Shown: positions 13,177 through 25,108 of the stretch, one piece after another | Layout of the letters: every line of letters starts with the position of its first letter | How positions within the stretch are numbered: position 1 is the stretch's first letter | Source: Xanthoparmelia taractica | Lineage: Eukaryota > Ascomycota > Lecanoromycetes > Lecanorales > Parmeliaceae | Length of the DNA stretch: 64,000 nucleotides | NCBI GenBank assembly: GCA_033085395.1 | Contig: JANQBS010000025.1 | Span: 215,324-279,323, forward strand | Direction: 5' to 3' | Notes under the pieces: generated by a model | What the model saw: only the letters and a program-made list of their open reading frames with translations | What the model was told of the DNA's origin: nothing | The model's database searches: none | Translations under genes and position numbers: made by a program

Positions 13177-13953
13177 TCAATCCAGTTGGGTGGGAAGTCC
13201 GAGGGCTGTTGCTATCATACCTCCCACCGGAACGTCATCCTGCCGCATAACAAACTCCTCGTTGAGCTGAGAAGCGTCTGTGCTCTCCAGCTCATAACGC
13301 TCATTCTGATTTCTGACGATGTCGGAAATGATCAATGCCAATGTTCTATGAGCAAGCTCCCGCATCACGCGGATGGGTCCTGGTATCATGATTTGTCCCA
13401 GCTTGGGCACTTCATTGGTGCTGCTGCTCTAGGGGTGGTCTCTATTGCTGGAAGCTCGTTCAGGTCAGAGGCTGAGCGGTCCCGGCTGCTTCAAGGTAGC
13501 AGGGTTCCGCCTCCTCCTGGATGCCTGTTTCTGAAGGACGCTGTATCAGGGAACTCACCAGCTCTCTAGACAGGTCATCCTGTTCCTGAAGTATTGCACC
13601 GAGCGCCGGTATATATGTATTGGCGTTATATTGACTCTATTTTCCAAAGATGCTCCTTGCTTTGGTCCGCCTTTCGATCCAGCGCCCCTGCCGGTCGCTG
13701 CTTCTCCTGTATCCGAGAACCAGGCCATGAAACTTGAGAATATCGTAAGTGCTCATGATTAAATTCTATGCTGGGGGACGTAATTCTTTATCTCAATCTT
13801 TACATACCGTCGCAAGCCTCGCAAGAACCAGCCTGAGGCCCATGGAGGAATATCCTGTACGGGCTTGTTCTCCTTCTTGTGATCAAATAACAGGAGTCCA
13901 TTGGGGATCAGAGGTCCTAGACTGGATTGTTTGTTGCTCTCATGCTTGAGGGT
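13177..13953 (-). pseudogene. Unidentified coding-like segments, possibly one spliced or decayed gene
   Basis: Three minus-strand stretches read like protein. Segment 13777-13953 includes DIPPWASGWFLRGLRR followed by a GTATGT donor. Segment around 13560-13640 includes AILQEQDDLSREL followed by GTGAGT. Segment 13177-13410 ends RQDDVPVGGMIATALGLPTQ and then a stop. They lie in order on one strand with plausible introns between them. I could not build a gap-free model, and I recognise no family. It may be a real multi-exon gene with an unfound start, or a remnant. Confidence 0.3.
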
Positions 13954-14960
13954 TTTGATTAGTATGCGAACCGAAAAAAATGCTATGCCGGACTTACTCC
14001 GACATTGCCATTCCTAACCCTTGTCCTGGACCTTCCCATTGATATGCTGAAGCTTTGTTACTCAAGGCGAGAGGAGCAGCTCAAAAGTCGTTGGCAGGCC
14101 TATCTAAAGGTTGGTGCTTCGAATTTGAGGGAGTGGAGTAAAGGCAAGAGAGAGACCGTTTATATACATTGAAAGAGCAACGTATCGGATACGTCCATAA
14201 GCAAAACGTAATGCAATTCCGCAAAATCGGCGCAATTCAGCAAGACCTAGGGACGAACGTGATTAATAGAAGATCGTTGACGTGTCAACAATGAACAAAA
14301 TTTCAATAGAGATGCGCGAATGTTCAAGGATACCTGCTTCAACCCGGATCTCATACCATACCCATAACTCATAACACACCATGCATCCGCACAACGCCGT
14401 TCCCGCCTACTACCCCACGCACATGCATGACTCAAACTACGGCTGCACCCGTCCGCCCCAGATTTCACATTGTTTATTGCCCCGTCGGTCCGTCGGTGCC
14501 GGGCCCTTAAGCGGCGACCAGCATAGGCTCTATATACTTTCTGCTAGTATAGTACAGAGCACTGCTATCGCTGATGCATTGTGCCCGGTGTGGAGAATGG
14601 GATTGTTGCGTCTGAGGATGGAAGGACGGACGGCTTGAGGGAGCCTAGTGCTTGAGCTAATGGGGTCAAGGAGGAGGGAGGGCGAGGGATGGGTACATTT
14701 GTGAGGCGAGCGGGTATTGAGAGTGGGTTGGGAAGAAGATGGTGAGTTGGGATTAGAGCGTTATGGGAAATAGTGGACCATGTTGGCTGGGAGCGCTTGG
14801 GAGAATGTTTTTAGTCGTTCTCTCTGGCGGTATGAATGACGATCGATGGCTTGATGATTTGTTTGAACCATGCGAGTGGGAGGGGAAAGCAGGCTCGATA
14901 TTCAGGATGAGGTTGATTTAATATAGGGACCTCTACTCAATAAGTTCACCCTGTACCCGC

Positions 14961-16232
14961 CTAAAGCTGTTGCGGAGGTATAGGCTGGGGACCCTTCACG
15001 TAGTCTATCTGACCCAACCTCTTCAACAACACATGGTCTCCCGGCCCTTTGGCCGCATTTGGTCCACCAGCCAGCATATTGTGCGGAAAGCCCACGTCGA
15101 AGGGATATGCCTGCTCGATCTCCTGCATATCCTCCTCGCTGAGCTGCAGCCCCAATGCTTCGATGTTGCCTTTGAGATGGTCCACCTTCCTCCCACCACA
15201 GATTGGGAACACATACGGTGCCTTATGCATGACGTACGCCAATGCAACACTCGTAATCAGGGTGTCCTTCCTCTTGGCGATCTTCTCCAACACTTCAGAT
15301 ACCTGTTCGGCATCCTTTGCCTTGGCCATTGGAAGATTTCTTCCCCCATCGTTCCCAATTTGCTCTTTCGGCTTGAAGTACCCTCCACCCAAGGCGCCCC
15401 ACGGCGCCAGGGACATCCCTTCGTCCATGCACATGGGTATGATTTCTCTCTCAAAGTCGCGCTCGGCGGCGGACCATTTTCCTTGGTAGACGGAAAATTG
15501 ACGCAGACCGTGTTGGCGGGCATAGGCGTTACATTTGGCGACAAGCCAGGCAGGCGTATCAGATATGCCGAGATAGAGAACTTTGCGAGAAGAGACGAGG
15601 TAATTGAGGGATTGCATTACTTCGGTGATGCACGTATGCATATCCCAAAAGTGAACATAGAGCTGAGGAGGCAAGACCATGATCAGCGCTATTCCACAGT
15701 AGAGAATTAATAGAGCGAGTGAGATGGTGTGGGGAGGTACCAAGTCAATGTAGGAGGTCTGCAACTTTTTCAAACTGGCTTCCACTGAGAGGTGTAGACT
15801 CTTGGCCGAGCTGCCGCCGAAGTTGGCCTGTATCCGCTCAGGCTCTGTAAAGTTTTTGTACGCGGAAGTATATTTGGTGGCGAGAACCAGCTCGTCTCTT
15901 CGCCCAGTCTTGGCCATCCATTCGCCGAGCCAGGTCTCTGATTCTTCGGCCTGGTAACCATTTGCTCTACAACGTACTGTAAGCACCGATCATTATATCG
16001 AGGACGGATACAGGGGAACTGACGTGTCAATGAAATTGCCACCCTGCTCATAGAAGTAGTCGAGCATCTCGAAAGCAGTCTCCTTGCTGCACTCGCCCAT
16101 GATCCTCTTCCAGGCGTTACCAAAGTTCATTGTACCCAGACATATCGGGCTGACGTGTACAGCGGCTGTAGGGGCGAGTACTCGGTAGCGACCAAGCAGG
16201 CTCTTCGGTGGAGGGGGCGGCTGAGTAGTCAT
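14961..16232 (-). CDS. Aldo-keto reductase, aryl-alcohol dehydrogenase type
   Basis: NADPH-dependent aldo-keto reductase of the fungal aryl-alcohol dehydrogenase / norsolorinic-acid-reductase-like subfamily, a cytosolic enzyme reducing aldehydes or ketones. Model: exons 16024-16232, 15741-15966 and 14961-15662, giving 378 residues, the usual family length. The catalytic tetrad is visible: Asp69 (FIDT), Tyr74, Lys101 (VLATKYT) and His149 (LYVHFWD). The C-terminal cofactor region (PICGGRKVDHLKGN) is present. The 57-base first intron splits the codon after FIDT. The second intron is 78 bases, a multiple of three and free of stops, so unspliced mRNA would insert 26 residues just before the catalytic histidine. 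The start at 16232 precedes a proline-rich leader. The substrate is unknown. A short palindrome lies about 470 bases upstream. Confidence 0.9.
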
Positions 16233-17798
16233 TTTTGATGTCGTATGTCCAATGGATGTGTGAGAAGAGCTGGTGGAATCGTTGTGACTTATGTAGTGCA
16301 GGGACTGAGGAGGATTTAACTGTTAAAGCCGAAGACGCTATCAATCACCGGCTTTAAACCCGGCGCGATTGCAGATGCATGCATTCGTCTCATTTGAGTC
16401 ATTTCGCCAAAGTCGCAGTGGAGAATTGATCTGACAAGCCGCTCAAAGATATGAGTCACCCTAGGTGACCTTGATTTTCGTGACTTGACCCCTCGGATTG
16501 AACTTCTGATTCCTGTCCCCCGCGTGAGACTTGTTGTGGCCTCTGAAAAGCAACAGCTGTGATGACTACGCATACGCTCCGTGTATACCAGTCTTTCTAT
16601 GAGTGTTATTGCTGACCTTAGGATTAGCGCAGATTGGCAAATTGCTTGGACAGATCGGCCCCGCGTTAAGAAAGATCTTGAGTTGATAGAAGGGGTCAAT
16701 CCAACACGGTAACCTGAAGTAGCCCTATTCTAGCCTTGATCTTCTGAGTCCGACTAGATCAAGGCTGGACTAAAATAGGGCTAGGTGACCGTGTGGATAA
16801 TTTCTTCTATCCTGCGGTACTTCTCCGTCGTGGAAGACAAGAATCCTTGTGACCCGTCATTCTCACACCAGCCAAGCCATGAGTCAGGATGTTTGGTACA
16901 TGTATTGGGAACATGAGTATTGACTCAGCACTAAGCTTCAATAGAAAGATTGCCTAGGTAGAATTGATATTGATGACTAGGTAGCTCGCTTGCTTGAGAT
17001 TGTCAATAGTTGGCGGAGATCCGATCAACGAATGAAAAGCTTCGTTTTCTGCAGGACGAGTGGGAAAGGACCATCATCATGGCTCAATCGTCTCTCTACT
17101 TGTCGTATCGGGCTTTGAAGACCCGTGGAGACGTCTGTACATGCACTGCAGATGAAACGCAATAGTACAAGAACGGACCAATCGAACGGATTCATTTATC
17201 TCCTTTGAAGCTGACATCCCAAGGCACTGATCGGATACTGGACCGTTATACAGAGTCAAAACCAGGACAGCGCCGTAAAGGCATGATTCAAGCAGTCACG
17301 CAATTACGATGAAGAGTGCCGGGGTCATTCGTTTAGGACCAAAAGGAATATGTAGGCCTGCATGAGTCAAAGAAGTGGGGCTCCGTCAGCCGCATCCTTG
17401 GTTCTAGCCCCACGGAAGCTTACAGACTCACCGGTCTCTGCAGCCTTGCTGATTTCCACAAGCCACCTTGCCCTGCTCTGGGACCATTCTAGAAAACGCG
17501 CAATTGTTCTGGAGCAGTCCCAGGTAGTTCATTAGCTTGAAGACAGAATAATCGGGTCCAGTTCAAGAAATACGCGGTGATATTTCTGCACTCCTGTCCT
17601 CAAGATGCCATTGGCAAATGATGCTGAAAAGGGCACGCATCATGGGAGAAGTATGTTTGCTTTTTCGTCTCGTCAATGTATCACGCCTGTCCATTCAGGC
17701 ATGGGTGAAGAGCGACCTTTCAGCTGGACTCTACACCACCAGCTCGAGATATTGGACAAACGCTGCCCTAGCCATGTGCGATTTCCGCCTCTGTAAAT
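16233..17798. other. Intergenic region between divergent genes
   Basis: Separates the minus-strand aldo-keto reductase from the plus-strand DUF6594 gene, so it should hold both promoters. It contains the inverted repeat at 16703-16795. Frames at 17605-17796 (with QLEILDKR) could be a first exon of the DUF6594 gene, but the only joining intron would be 28 bases, too short to accept. Confidence 0.5.
16703..16795. repeat. Short inverted-repeat (MITE-like) element
   Basis: Two arms of about 40 bases (16703-16742 and 16756-16795) face each other across a 13-base spacer. Both carry ACACGGT, ACCT, TAGCCCTATT and AGCCTTGATCT in mirrored order with a few mismatches. The element could fold into a long hairpin. 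No clear target-site duplication is visible. It may be a miniature transposon or a solo foldback unit. Confidence 0.65.
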
Positions 17799-18637
17799 AT
17801 GATTCTAATCATCTACGCAGGGCGATCCTTCCGCGGCACCATAGACTTCTCTCGCATGCTCCATAACGCAGCCTTCAACGATGCAAATAGAGAGTCGAAG
17901 GAGGCCCCCCTATTCACCGAATCCGGATCACGAGGCCGCCCCACTCTTCGCATCAGAGCCATGCAACATATGACCATTATCCATCTCCAGCGGAAATTAG
18001 CCATCCTGGCGGAGGATATCGTGAGTTCGAAGACGGCAACAGAGACACAGATGGACCGGGTACAGGACGCTCTCAAAGACTACGGTATGGGCGTGATACC
18101 CTGCATCTACCTTTTTTCAAGCATTCACCTACCTGTCTTTGTTGACATGCAAAGTCAGTGACCGCGCTGCGAGACCTCAAATACATGCTCGAGATGCCGA
18201 GCAAGGACCCCGTCGTCGCCAAATTCCTCCAAGACCTGCTCTACCTGGACGCCCGCAACGCCGGCGATCTCGCCATCATGATGGACGCGAAGCTCATCAA
18301 AAAATCCCACCTGGCGCCGCGGCTCTTCGTGTCCAATTACGCCGGCGAAGGCGGCCGCACGTACAAACAGCAAACGAAGCAACGGTTAAGCAAAGATTTG
18401 TTGAATAGGATTAGGATGGCGCTGTTTGGTGGCGTGGTGGTTGTGGCGCCGATGCTGATCATGACGCTGCATCGGACGTTGCTGACGACGCTGCTTACGA
18501 CGTCACTGTTCGTGCTGGCGGTCGGCTTGGTGCTGGCGTGGTCGATGGATAGTGCGGAACCGAAAGACATTTTGACGGCGACGGCGGCTTATGCGGCTAT
18601 TTTGGTGGTTTTTGTGGGGACGACGCTTCCGGCGTAG
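17799..18637 (+). CDS. DUF6594 domain membrane protein (5' end uncertain)
   Basis: Member of the fungal DUF6594 family, whose function is unknown. Exons 17799-18084 and 18159-18637 join through a 74-base intron (GTATGG...GTCAG) to give KDYVTALRDLKYM. The soluble part carries the typical MQHMTIIHLQRKLAILAEDI helix and the ALKDY-ALRDLKYM stretch. The C-terminus has three closely spaced membrane helices (VVVVAPMLIMTLH; LFVLAVGLVLAWSM; AAYAAILVVFVGTTL) ending at 18637, as expected for the family. The N-terminal part is short, so a further upstream exon is likely, and the methionine at 17799 may be internal. Exon 2 is C-rich in its first half and G-rich in its second. Confidence 0.72.
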
Positions 18638-19431
18638 AAGAGTCGTGTCTTTCTATCTACTGGCACCGCGGTACTGTAGGGGTGGGGTATAGTGGAACTA
18701 ACTTGGTTGATTGCTCTTATCGTACCCTTTCTTTTTTTGTTCTGATACGAGTCTCCCGGCCGAGCAGCTCGGACACTCGGATGGGAATTATCCGGACTAT
18801 GTTGAGATATCCGCTGCCTTTATCCACGAAGAGGTAAGAATAGTAAGACACGTCACACCTCTGCGACGGGGACAGAAGTCGAGACCGTCTTAGAGAGGAT
18901 AAGAATCGATGCTCGCTTTACTAGGGAAGGCGTGAAGATGAAAGTAGTAAGAATGGCAGATGCAGATGTGGCAGAAGATAGGATACCGTTTTCATGCGCT
19001 GAGGTGGGTGAATACGCCACGAAAGAGAATAAGGGCTCTGTATAATGAGAAGAATAGATTTCATTTCAATTGTTCACGGCCGTTAACCTTGTCCGCCCCG
19101 CCTGTTCCTATTCAGAGATTCTACTCGGTAGTAATCTTAATGTCCGGGCCGTGAGTGACATACGACGCCAATGTATATATAGAGTGAAAGAGATCCACCA
19201 CTGTATACGCGGCTTCCAAGAGACAGAGCGCAATCATGTGTAATCCAGATTTGTGTCCAGAAAAAATAATCATAAAAGAACGAATGATGCTTCATGATAA
19301 GCTAGATATAGACTGACTGTATTCACGATACCCCGCGTACGTAGTGTGTTTAAAGAAAGGATGTAAGTAGGTAAGTACGCGTATATATCCATGGTGCTTG
19401 CATAGCCCAGCTCAGCTTAGCTTTCCTTTCT
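18638..19431. other. Convergent intergenic region
   Basis: Lies between the 3' ends of the DUF6594 gene and the minus-strand GH128 gene. No supported gene; it should hold both transcription ends. Confidence 0.55.
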
Positions 19432-20724
19432 TTAGCAGGAGCCCTCTCCGATGTATCTGTGGTCACATAGGTAGAGTCAGAAAGGGGTGCGTTTCATACA
19501 TACTTCGGTGCTCGGGTTCAGCATGAGGAAAAGAAAAGGGACTTACGCTGAGCCGACGGTGGTGAGCCTGTTTCCGTTGGTCAGGGTGAATTTGTTGTAG
19601 TTGTAGGAGTAGGCGGTGACTTTGTTGCCGCTGTCGGCGTATTTGGCGTCGGTGAGGAAGGTCTCCTGGAACCAGGTTACGAATTCGCACTGAGGAGCGC
19701 CACGATCGTTAGCTCACCCTCATCATCATATACAGAGATCTCAACTGAATGATTGTGGCAAGAGAAGAAGAGGGAAGAGAGGACGAACCTCCTGGTCACC
19801 ATTCACGCGCTGCATCTCCGCGACAACAATGTCCTCGATGCCGTGTTGGCCAGCTAGCGAAGCATACTCCTTCATCTGCGCCTCTATCATGTCCTGGTCC
19901 TGCTGTAGCGTGTTGCTCGGCCCACCGTACCAGTGCGCGCAGACGCAGTCGAAGGTGTATTTACCCTTGGCCGCGTCGAGGAATGCAGACATCCAAAAGG
20001 TGCCCTGGTCGATGCCCGACTGGGGCTGCAAGGTGACGGAGCCGGTGCCGCTTGTGCCTTGGTTGTTGCCGTTGCTTGGACATGGGGTGCAGACTTTGGC
20101 GCCTTTGGAGCTCTTGAGGCCATCGATGCCGGCCTTGGGAAAGGAAATGTCAGGCTTTGGGATTGGAAGGGATGAGGTGGGAAGGACGTACCCAGTTGTC
20201 AACGGCGGCTTGAGGCGTCATCCAGGACTGCCCGATTCTGTGACGATGTCAGGTGGTTATGGGTGCATGGAAAGGAGATGTCGTGGCTTACTGGTCTGGC
20301 TCGTTGAACCCGAGAATGGTGGATCCTTCAGGGAACGTAGGCGCTGCTTTCAAGAAGGCGCTGAGATCTGTCCGTTCGTTAGCGCTGGCAGGATTGATTC
20401 GATCCGCAGATGAAGTGGAGCTTTACATTGCTTCTGTGCATCTCCATTGGCGTTATTGAGGCCCCAGACCTGAGGAACAAAAGTGCCCAAATCGGCATTG
20501 GATGGGTTGTCTTGCCAGGCGGTCCAGTCGGTTGACCATTTGAGTTTGCCAGCGAGAGCAGTCATGCCAGTGTTTCCATCAGCATATACAATTCCACGAC
20601 CGCTCACGAGGCCGGTCGCGCGTTTTGAGGTGCCATGCTGGTGCATGTGGCCATGTGGTTGGGCCTGTGCGGCGGAAAAGAGGGCGGAAAGGGCAAAAAA
20701 GATTGACTGGGATGTAAACAACAT
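19432..20724 (-). CDS. Secreted glycoside hydrolase family 128 protein (beta-1,3-glucanase type)
   Basis: GH128 enzymes cleave beta-1,3-glucan, so a role in cell-wall remodelling or attack on other walls is likely. Six exons on the minus strand: 20427-20724, 20292-20367, 20192-20237, 19789-20133, 19547-19689 and 19432-19456, giving 310 residues. A signal peptide (MLFTSQSIFFALSALFSAAQA) leads into a His-rich linker. Motifs in order: GRGIVYADG, FVPQVWGLNN, GFNEPD with Glu122 as likely acid/base, QSWMTPQAAVDNW, VCAHWYGG, and VVAEMQ with Glu246 as likely nucleophile. The last intron (GTAAGT...CCACAG) could instead be read as a stop after TTVGSA; splicing adds YIGEGSC. Six exons in about 1.3 kb is intron-dense. 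The family call is strong; substrate preference is inferred. Confidence 0.85.
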
Positions 20725-22213
20725 AATTAATGAGTGACTGTATATATATACTATATACGATAATGAATGTTTGATTCCGAAGAGCGTACGGAAGGACGTT
20801 TTGGATCAACCAAATGAATGAGGACTGGATCAACAGTATGCTACCTACATTTAAAAAGAAGAAGAGAATATGAAAATGGGGCCCGGGCAAGAGTTTTGTA
20901 CGACGCGGTAGAATGTTGGAAGTATATGCACTGATGACAAGATGCTGCAGGCACAGCGGCTGTGCGACAGGGGCTTTGTGGGGTGGGGGGGGGGGCCGAG
21001 GATCAATCCATTGGGCTAGAAGGGCCCAAAACCAAAAGATTAAGCCTAACTTACAGGGGCTCCCAACAGCCCCCAAAACGAATTAGCTCCTGGCTCTAGG
21101 GGGGCTCCTCCTCTGTTTCAACGCGCTAGATTCATCATCGCAATTTCTTTTTCGGCCTTTAAACCTTTCTCCCCAAACCCCCTAAGCCGCTTACAGCTAA
21201 GCCTAAGGTACCTCGGCCGAAAAAGTACGCACAAGATTCTTGTACGCGTCACCCAACTTGCATACACCGCTGTGCTTCAACGACGACATAGAGTGTCATA
21301 GACCACATAGACCGTGCCTGGACAACTTCAATCATCTGGTAGCAATCCGCACTCGATATGGAGCAGTCTGGAAATAGACAAGAGGTGCGCTCCCATACTA
21401 TAAGATCCTTCGCTAATTGTTGGAACTACTATACTTGTACTCGTGATGGGATTCAGTACGGCACAAGCTGTGCGCTGTTGGGCCCCAAAAGTCTTGTTCC
21501 CTCAAGGGGATTCTGACCACCGAGAATCCCGATGTCTCTGACCAGAAGATCGTATCTGATCTGTGTTCAAAGAATGAGAGCGCATCAGCATACGCGATAA
21601 CTCTGCTACCAGCACGTCGTGATTGGCCTTTCTCCTTAACGCGCTCACCTTCCAAGTCCTTCCGCTGCCGCCGACTAGACAGCTAAAACGACTCTTATCG
21701 TCAGATGTCCACCAAGTCACCAATAAAGCGCCAAGGTAAACGGACACATCAAACGCTTCTTCCTGCCTAGAGATCACTACTATAACTGAAACGGTATCCT
21801 ATGTACTTGTCTTGGTCTTGCTTTAGCGTGGAGACCTCCGCAGAATGACTACAAGGTAAGGGATCTTTGAACGGTGGAGCCCTTCACCATTCACCGCTTC
21901 AATTCTCCGTGCACTTTCTTCTGGCGTTGTAGTTCACCACTGCGCCAGGTCTACCGTTTTGAACCCTGTATAGTCGCGTCGTTGTGAAAGCTTCGATCAA
22001 ACAGCCCTCAAAGTCGGCAGACATACGCAGATGATCGCAACGCAGACTTCTACTTCCAAGCATACGCATGCATCTGTATGAGTATCTATATAAGTGTGTG
22101 AGTATCAGTATGGAAAATGCGATGCTTCGGATGTAGAAAGGCGTGCATCCTGGATCAGAAAGTGCAAAGTTTCCAATTGTTGGGACGCAATACATGCTGA
22201 CCATACGGACGCT
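20725..22213. other. Intergenic region with small repeats
   Basis: No supported gene. A G run lies around 20985-20998. An 11-base inverted pair (CTTTTTCGGCC near 21148, GGCCGAAAAAG near 21215) brackets a CCTAAGC-rich stretch and may be a small foldback element. The left end should hold the GH128 promoter. Confidence 0.5.
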
Positions 22214-23170
22214 TTACAGAGAATGAGCTTGGTGGCGACTGCCGAAAGAAAGGTAACTCATAGATTTCCAAGCAATTTGCGCTCCATTGTCGATCTGCGG
22301 CCCCCAGAGTAGAGGAAGTGGCAAATACAGTGTTACAATATCAGTAAGCGCATTGAGCGATGCCATAACCCCTAATCTGATGCATTTGGCATTCACATGA
22401 GCTGTTGAATCCCGTACTCCGTCTATTGGTTGACATTGGAAGATGGCGGTCAGCTCCTGCGCCAAAGCGTAGCAAACGATGGGACCTCCAATGCTCCAGA
22501 GTACCCTACAGAACTTGACCCTGGGGAGGACGCGGCGGTGAGGCAGAAGCACAGACACTTTGACTGTAGTGACTGCTTGGGTGTAAACGTCTGGGCGACG
22601 AAGATGAACTAAAAATAACTAGCCAGACATCTTGCAAGTTGCAGAGCTTGCAGAATCCTCAATGGGGGTTCCGCATACCTTGTAAAGCCTCGCGGGGTCT
22701 TTGATAACAACTATACACTGTGGGCCCCCAGCAGTGACACCCAGATGCTGGCACTCTGATCAATGGTCCGCACGGCGTTCCCTGCCGATGGCGGACGAAG
22801 GTTACGCAGCAGACTGCCAGCTGTTTCCAGACCCGCGAATAGCTCGAGACATCAATCAGCTAACATCTGAGAAAGAACTACCCCAGAACAAGTAATCGTT
22901 TGCTAATTTCGAGGAGGACACTTTACCACCGCGAGTATTATACTATAGTCGGTCGAAGCTCTGCACGTGCGTTTAGATAAGATGCCATAACAGCTAATGG
23001 CAGTACAACTGCGTGTGAGATGACAACAACACTTGATCTATCATCATGGGTAATGATCCAGCTGCCACTGAGTCTCACAGGATGTTGCCATTCCGAGACT
23101 TCCGTATTTCTAAGCCTGGCTGGTGGAATCTGTGGAAGAATGTTCCAGGGCCCGAGAAACACGGACGAGA
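22214..23170 (-). pseudogene. Degraded rhodopsin-domain membrane protein gene
   Basis: A second relative of the gene at 1-792. Recognisable minus-strand pieces, in order, are SWIITHDDRSSVVVISHAVV near 23,030; HLGVTAGGPQ...ARLYK near 22,700-22,750; FIFVAQTFTQAVTTVKVSVL near 22,560-22,610; and an open frame to 22214. The last holds the family's FQCxP stretch (IFQCQPIDGVRD) and the TDIVTLYLPLPLLWGPQ helix. A GTATGC...TTTTAG intron could join the middle pieces. No intact N-terminus, WDD helix or C-terminal helices could be assembled, and the frame stops early after AWKSM. The family match is fair. It is probably a pseudogene, though a gene with poorly guessed exons is possible. Confidence 0.5.
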
Positions 23171-25108
23171 GCCTGCTGCAAGGCTACGTGCTCCATCTGG
23201 CGAGGTCAGCCAACCCTCCTCCATGCGGGATATAATACTCTCGCAACAACTCACACCGCTTGATTCTCCCGGAGGCACGCGGCCGTACCGGATTGCGCTA
23301 TACCTACTCCAGTAGATTTAATTTTAGTGCTGAGTACGCATTGCCGTATGGGATGGGCTTCCTTACCCATGGCCCCTGATTGCGATCACCTTCACAGCAT
23401 ATTTCGAACGGTAATGTTACAATGCAAAAACTGAGCAAGCACAGCCCCGGATCCATGACTAGCGATCCGTTCCATTGGCTGCCGAGACTTCAAAAGGAAA
23501 TTAGACGGAGATCTTTCAGCCTGATAGTCCGGATGCCTCGGTCTTTATGCCTACTGGTAGCACTAAATCTTTCCCGGGCTTTGTCCCGCGAGAGCGGACC
23601 AGTACGTATCGTACGACGGTTGACGAGAGATGATGGCACGTATCTTCAACTTTCGTGAAGAAGCCCCAAGGTCCCTGTTTCCGCCATTCTCCGCGCTGAC
23701 CGTCTTGCTCCGTCTCACTGCATCTCCGGGGCCAAAAATTAGCGAGATGGTATTGCGCTACAAGGGGAGGTTCCGTCCGACGTGGCCTTTGGTCGAGATT
23801 TCTAGAAAGAATGACTGGCACGCATCCCAGCTCATTCGCCAGGAAAATGCTCGGCTTATGGGTTGTAAAGATGCGTTTCCAATTGGACCTTCATAAACGC
23901 AGGTTGAGGTGCCAATATCATGCGCGTCACCGCTGATCTGGCAAGTTATCTCATCCCACGGTCACAGCTGATGCTGAATCAGACTCCAACGGAAAAGACA
24001 CCTTGAAGACGGTGCCCTGATATTATATCGCTTTCTCGATCGATCGCTTCACGAGAGTTACTCAGCCCACAAGCTCTTCGAGCTGCCTCGCCTTGAAGAA
24101 TGTGCCGCAGGCCAAGGCTGCAAAGAGCAGTGGCCATGCTGTAATCCTTGGATCCTTTCACGCGCACATGCGTTTATTTTGGTTTCCCATGTTTCAGGCT
24201 CCGAGTTCGTGTCGTGCATTGCTGCACGGATGAAACCCGTTACTCTTCCCACTCAGGTCAGCCCTGTCTGTGCCTTCCTCTCCTTTCATCTGAATGGTGC
24301 AAAAAGCTGTTGAGGCCCATGCGACTTATATTTCCGTCATTTCGTAAATGAGTACATTTTGTTGTGACTTGATAAACTTCGGTGCCCGCTGTAATATATC
24401 GAAACCTCTGAAAGGGCTCTTGGTTGTCTGGAGGTTCGATCAAGTTGATGAAGGCCTCATCGGATATGTGGGAGGGATGTAGAGGTGTCAAGGGATTGAA
24501 GTCTTATGTTTTTTTTGGAGTGGAAGGGTCTTTGAAATGGCTGTGCAAGGCACGGTTCTGGTATACGTTTTTCCGCAATGCTCCCATGAGACACGCTTTC
24601 AGCATATAAGTGGGGTATCCTGGAAGGATGGTCCGGATGGAAATCTTGCGGGGAGGTGGACGGGTCATGCAGGGAGTGGTATATTTGTGATTATTTGGAA
24701 CCTGCAGTATTTCGTAATATTATGTTCCGTAACACTCATAGCTTTGATTGATCGATTGATTGACACGCCTGTGCTAGCTACGAAACGTAACCTAATGAGG
24801 GAAACCTACCTTGCTTCTATCCAATACCTATAACCAATGAGTGGAGATGAGCGAGTCCTCGGACCCGATCAACTCACACATCAGCCTCCGAAGAAGCGAA
24901 CAAAACCTCCGACCTATCTATCCACTTAGCGTATCCTCCTTGTCCTTACGGCTGCTTGCCGCAAGCACACACTATACCACCGCTCCGCTCTTCATTTCTG
25001 TCTTTCCAGCTTCGAAATCCCGCTGTCGTCCCTGCAACGACGTTAGACCTCTGAGGCCGACGTCGCCTTCTCTTCGTGCGCCCTTTCTTCCCGGGCTTTA
25101 CTCCTACC
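23171..25108. other. Gene-poor interval
   Basis: Several 60-100-codon frames on both strands, none with recognisable motifs or consistent splicing. The right end meets the 3' side of the APC permease. Confidence 0.5.

Noticed and set aside
17605..17824. Upstream exon for the DUF6594 gene
   Set aside because: Joining it needs a 28-base intron, shorter than any credible intron in the window.
22214..23170. An intact second rhodopsin-domain gene
   Set aside because: One intron joins the middle pieces, but no start, WDD helix or C-terminal helices could be assembled, so it is listed as a pseudogene.
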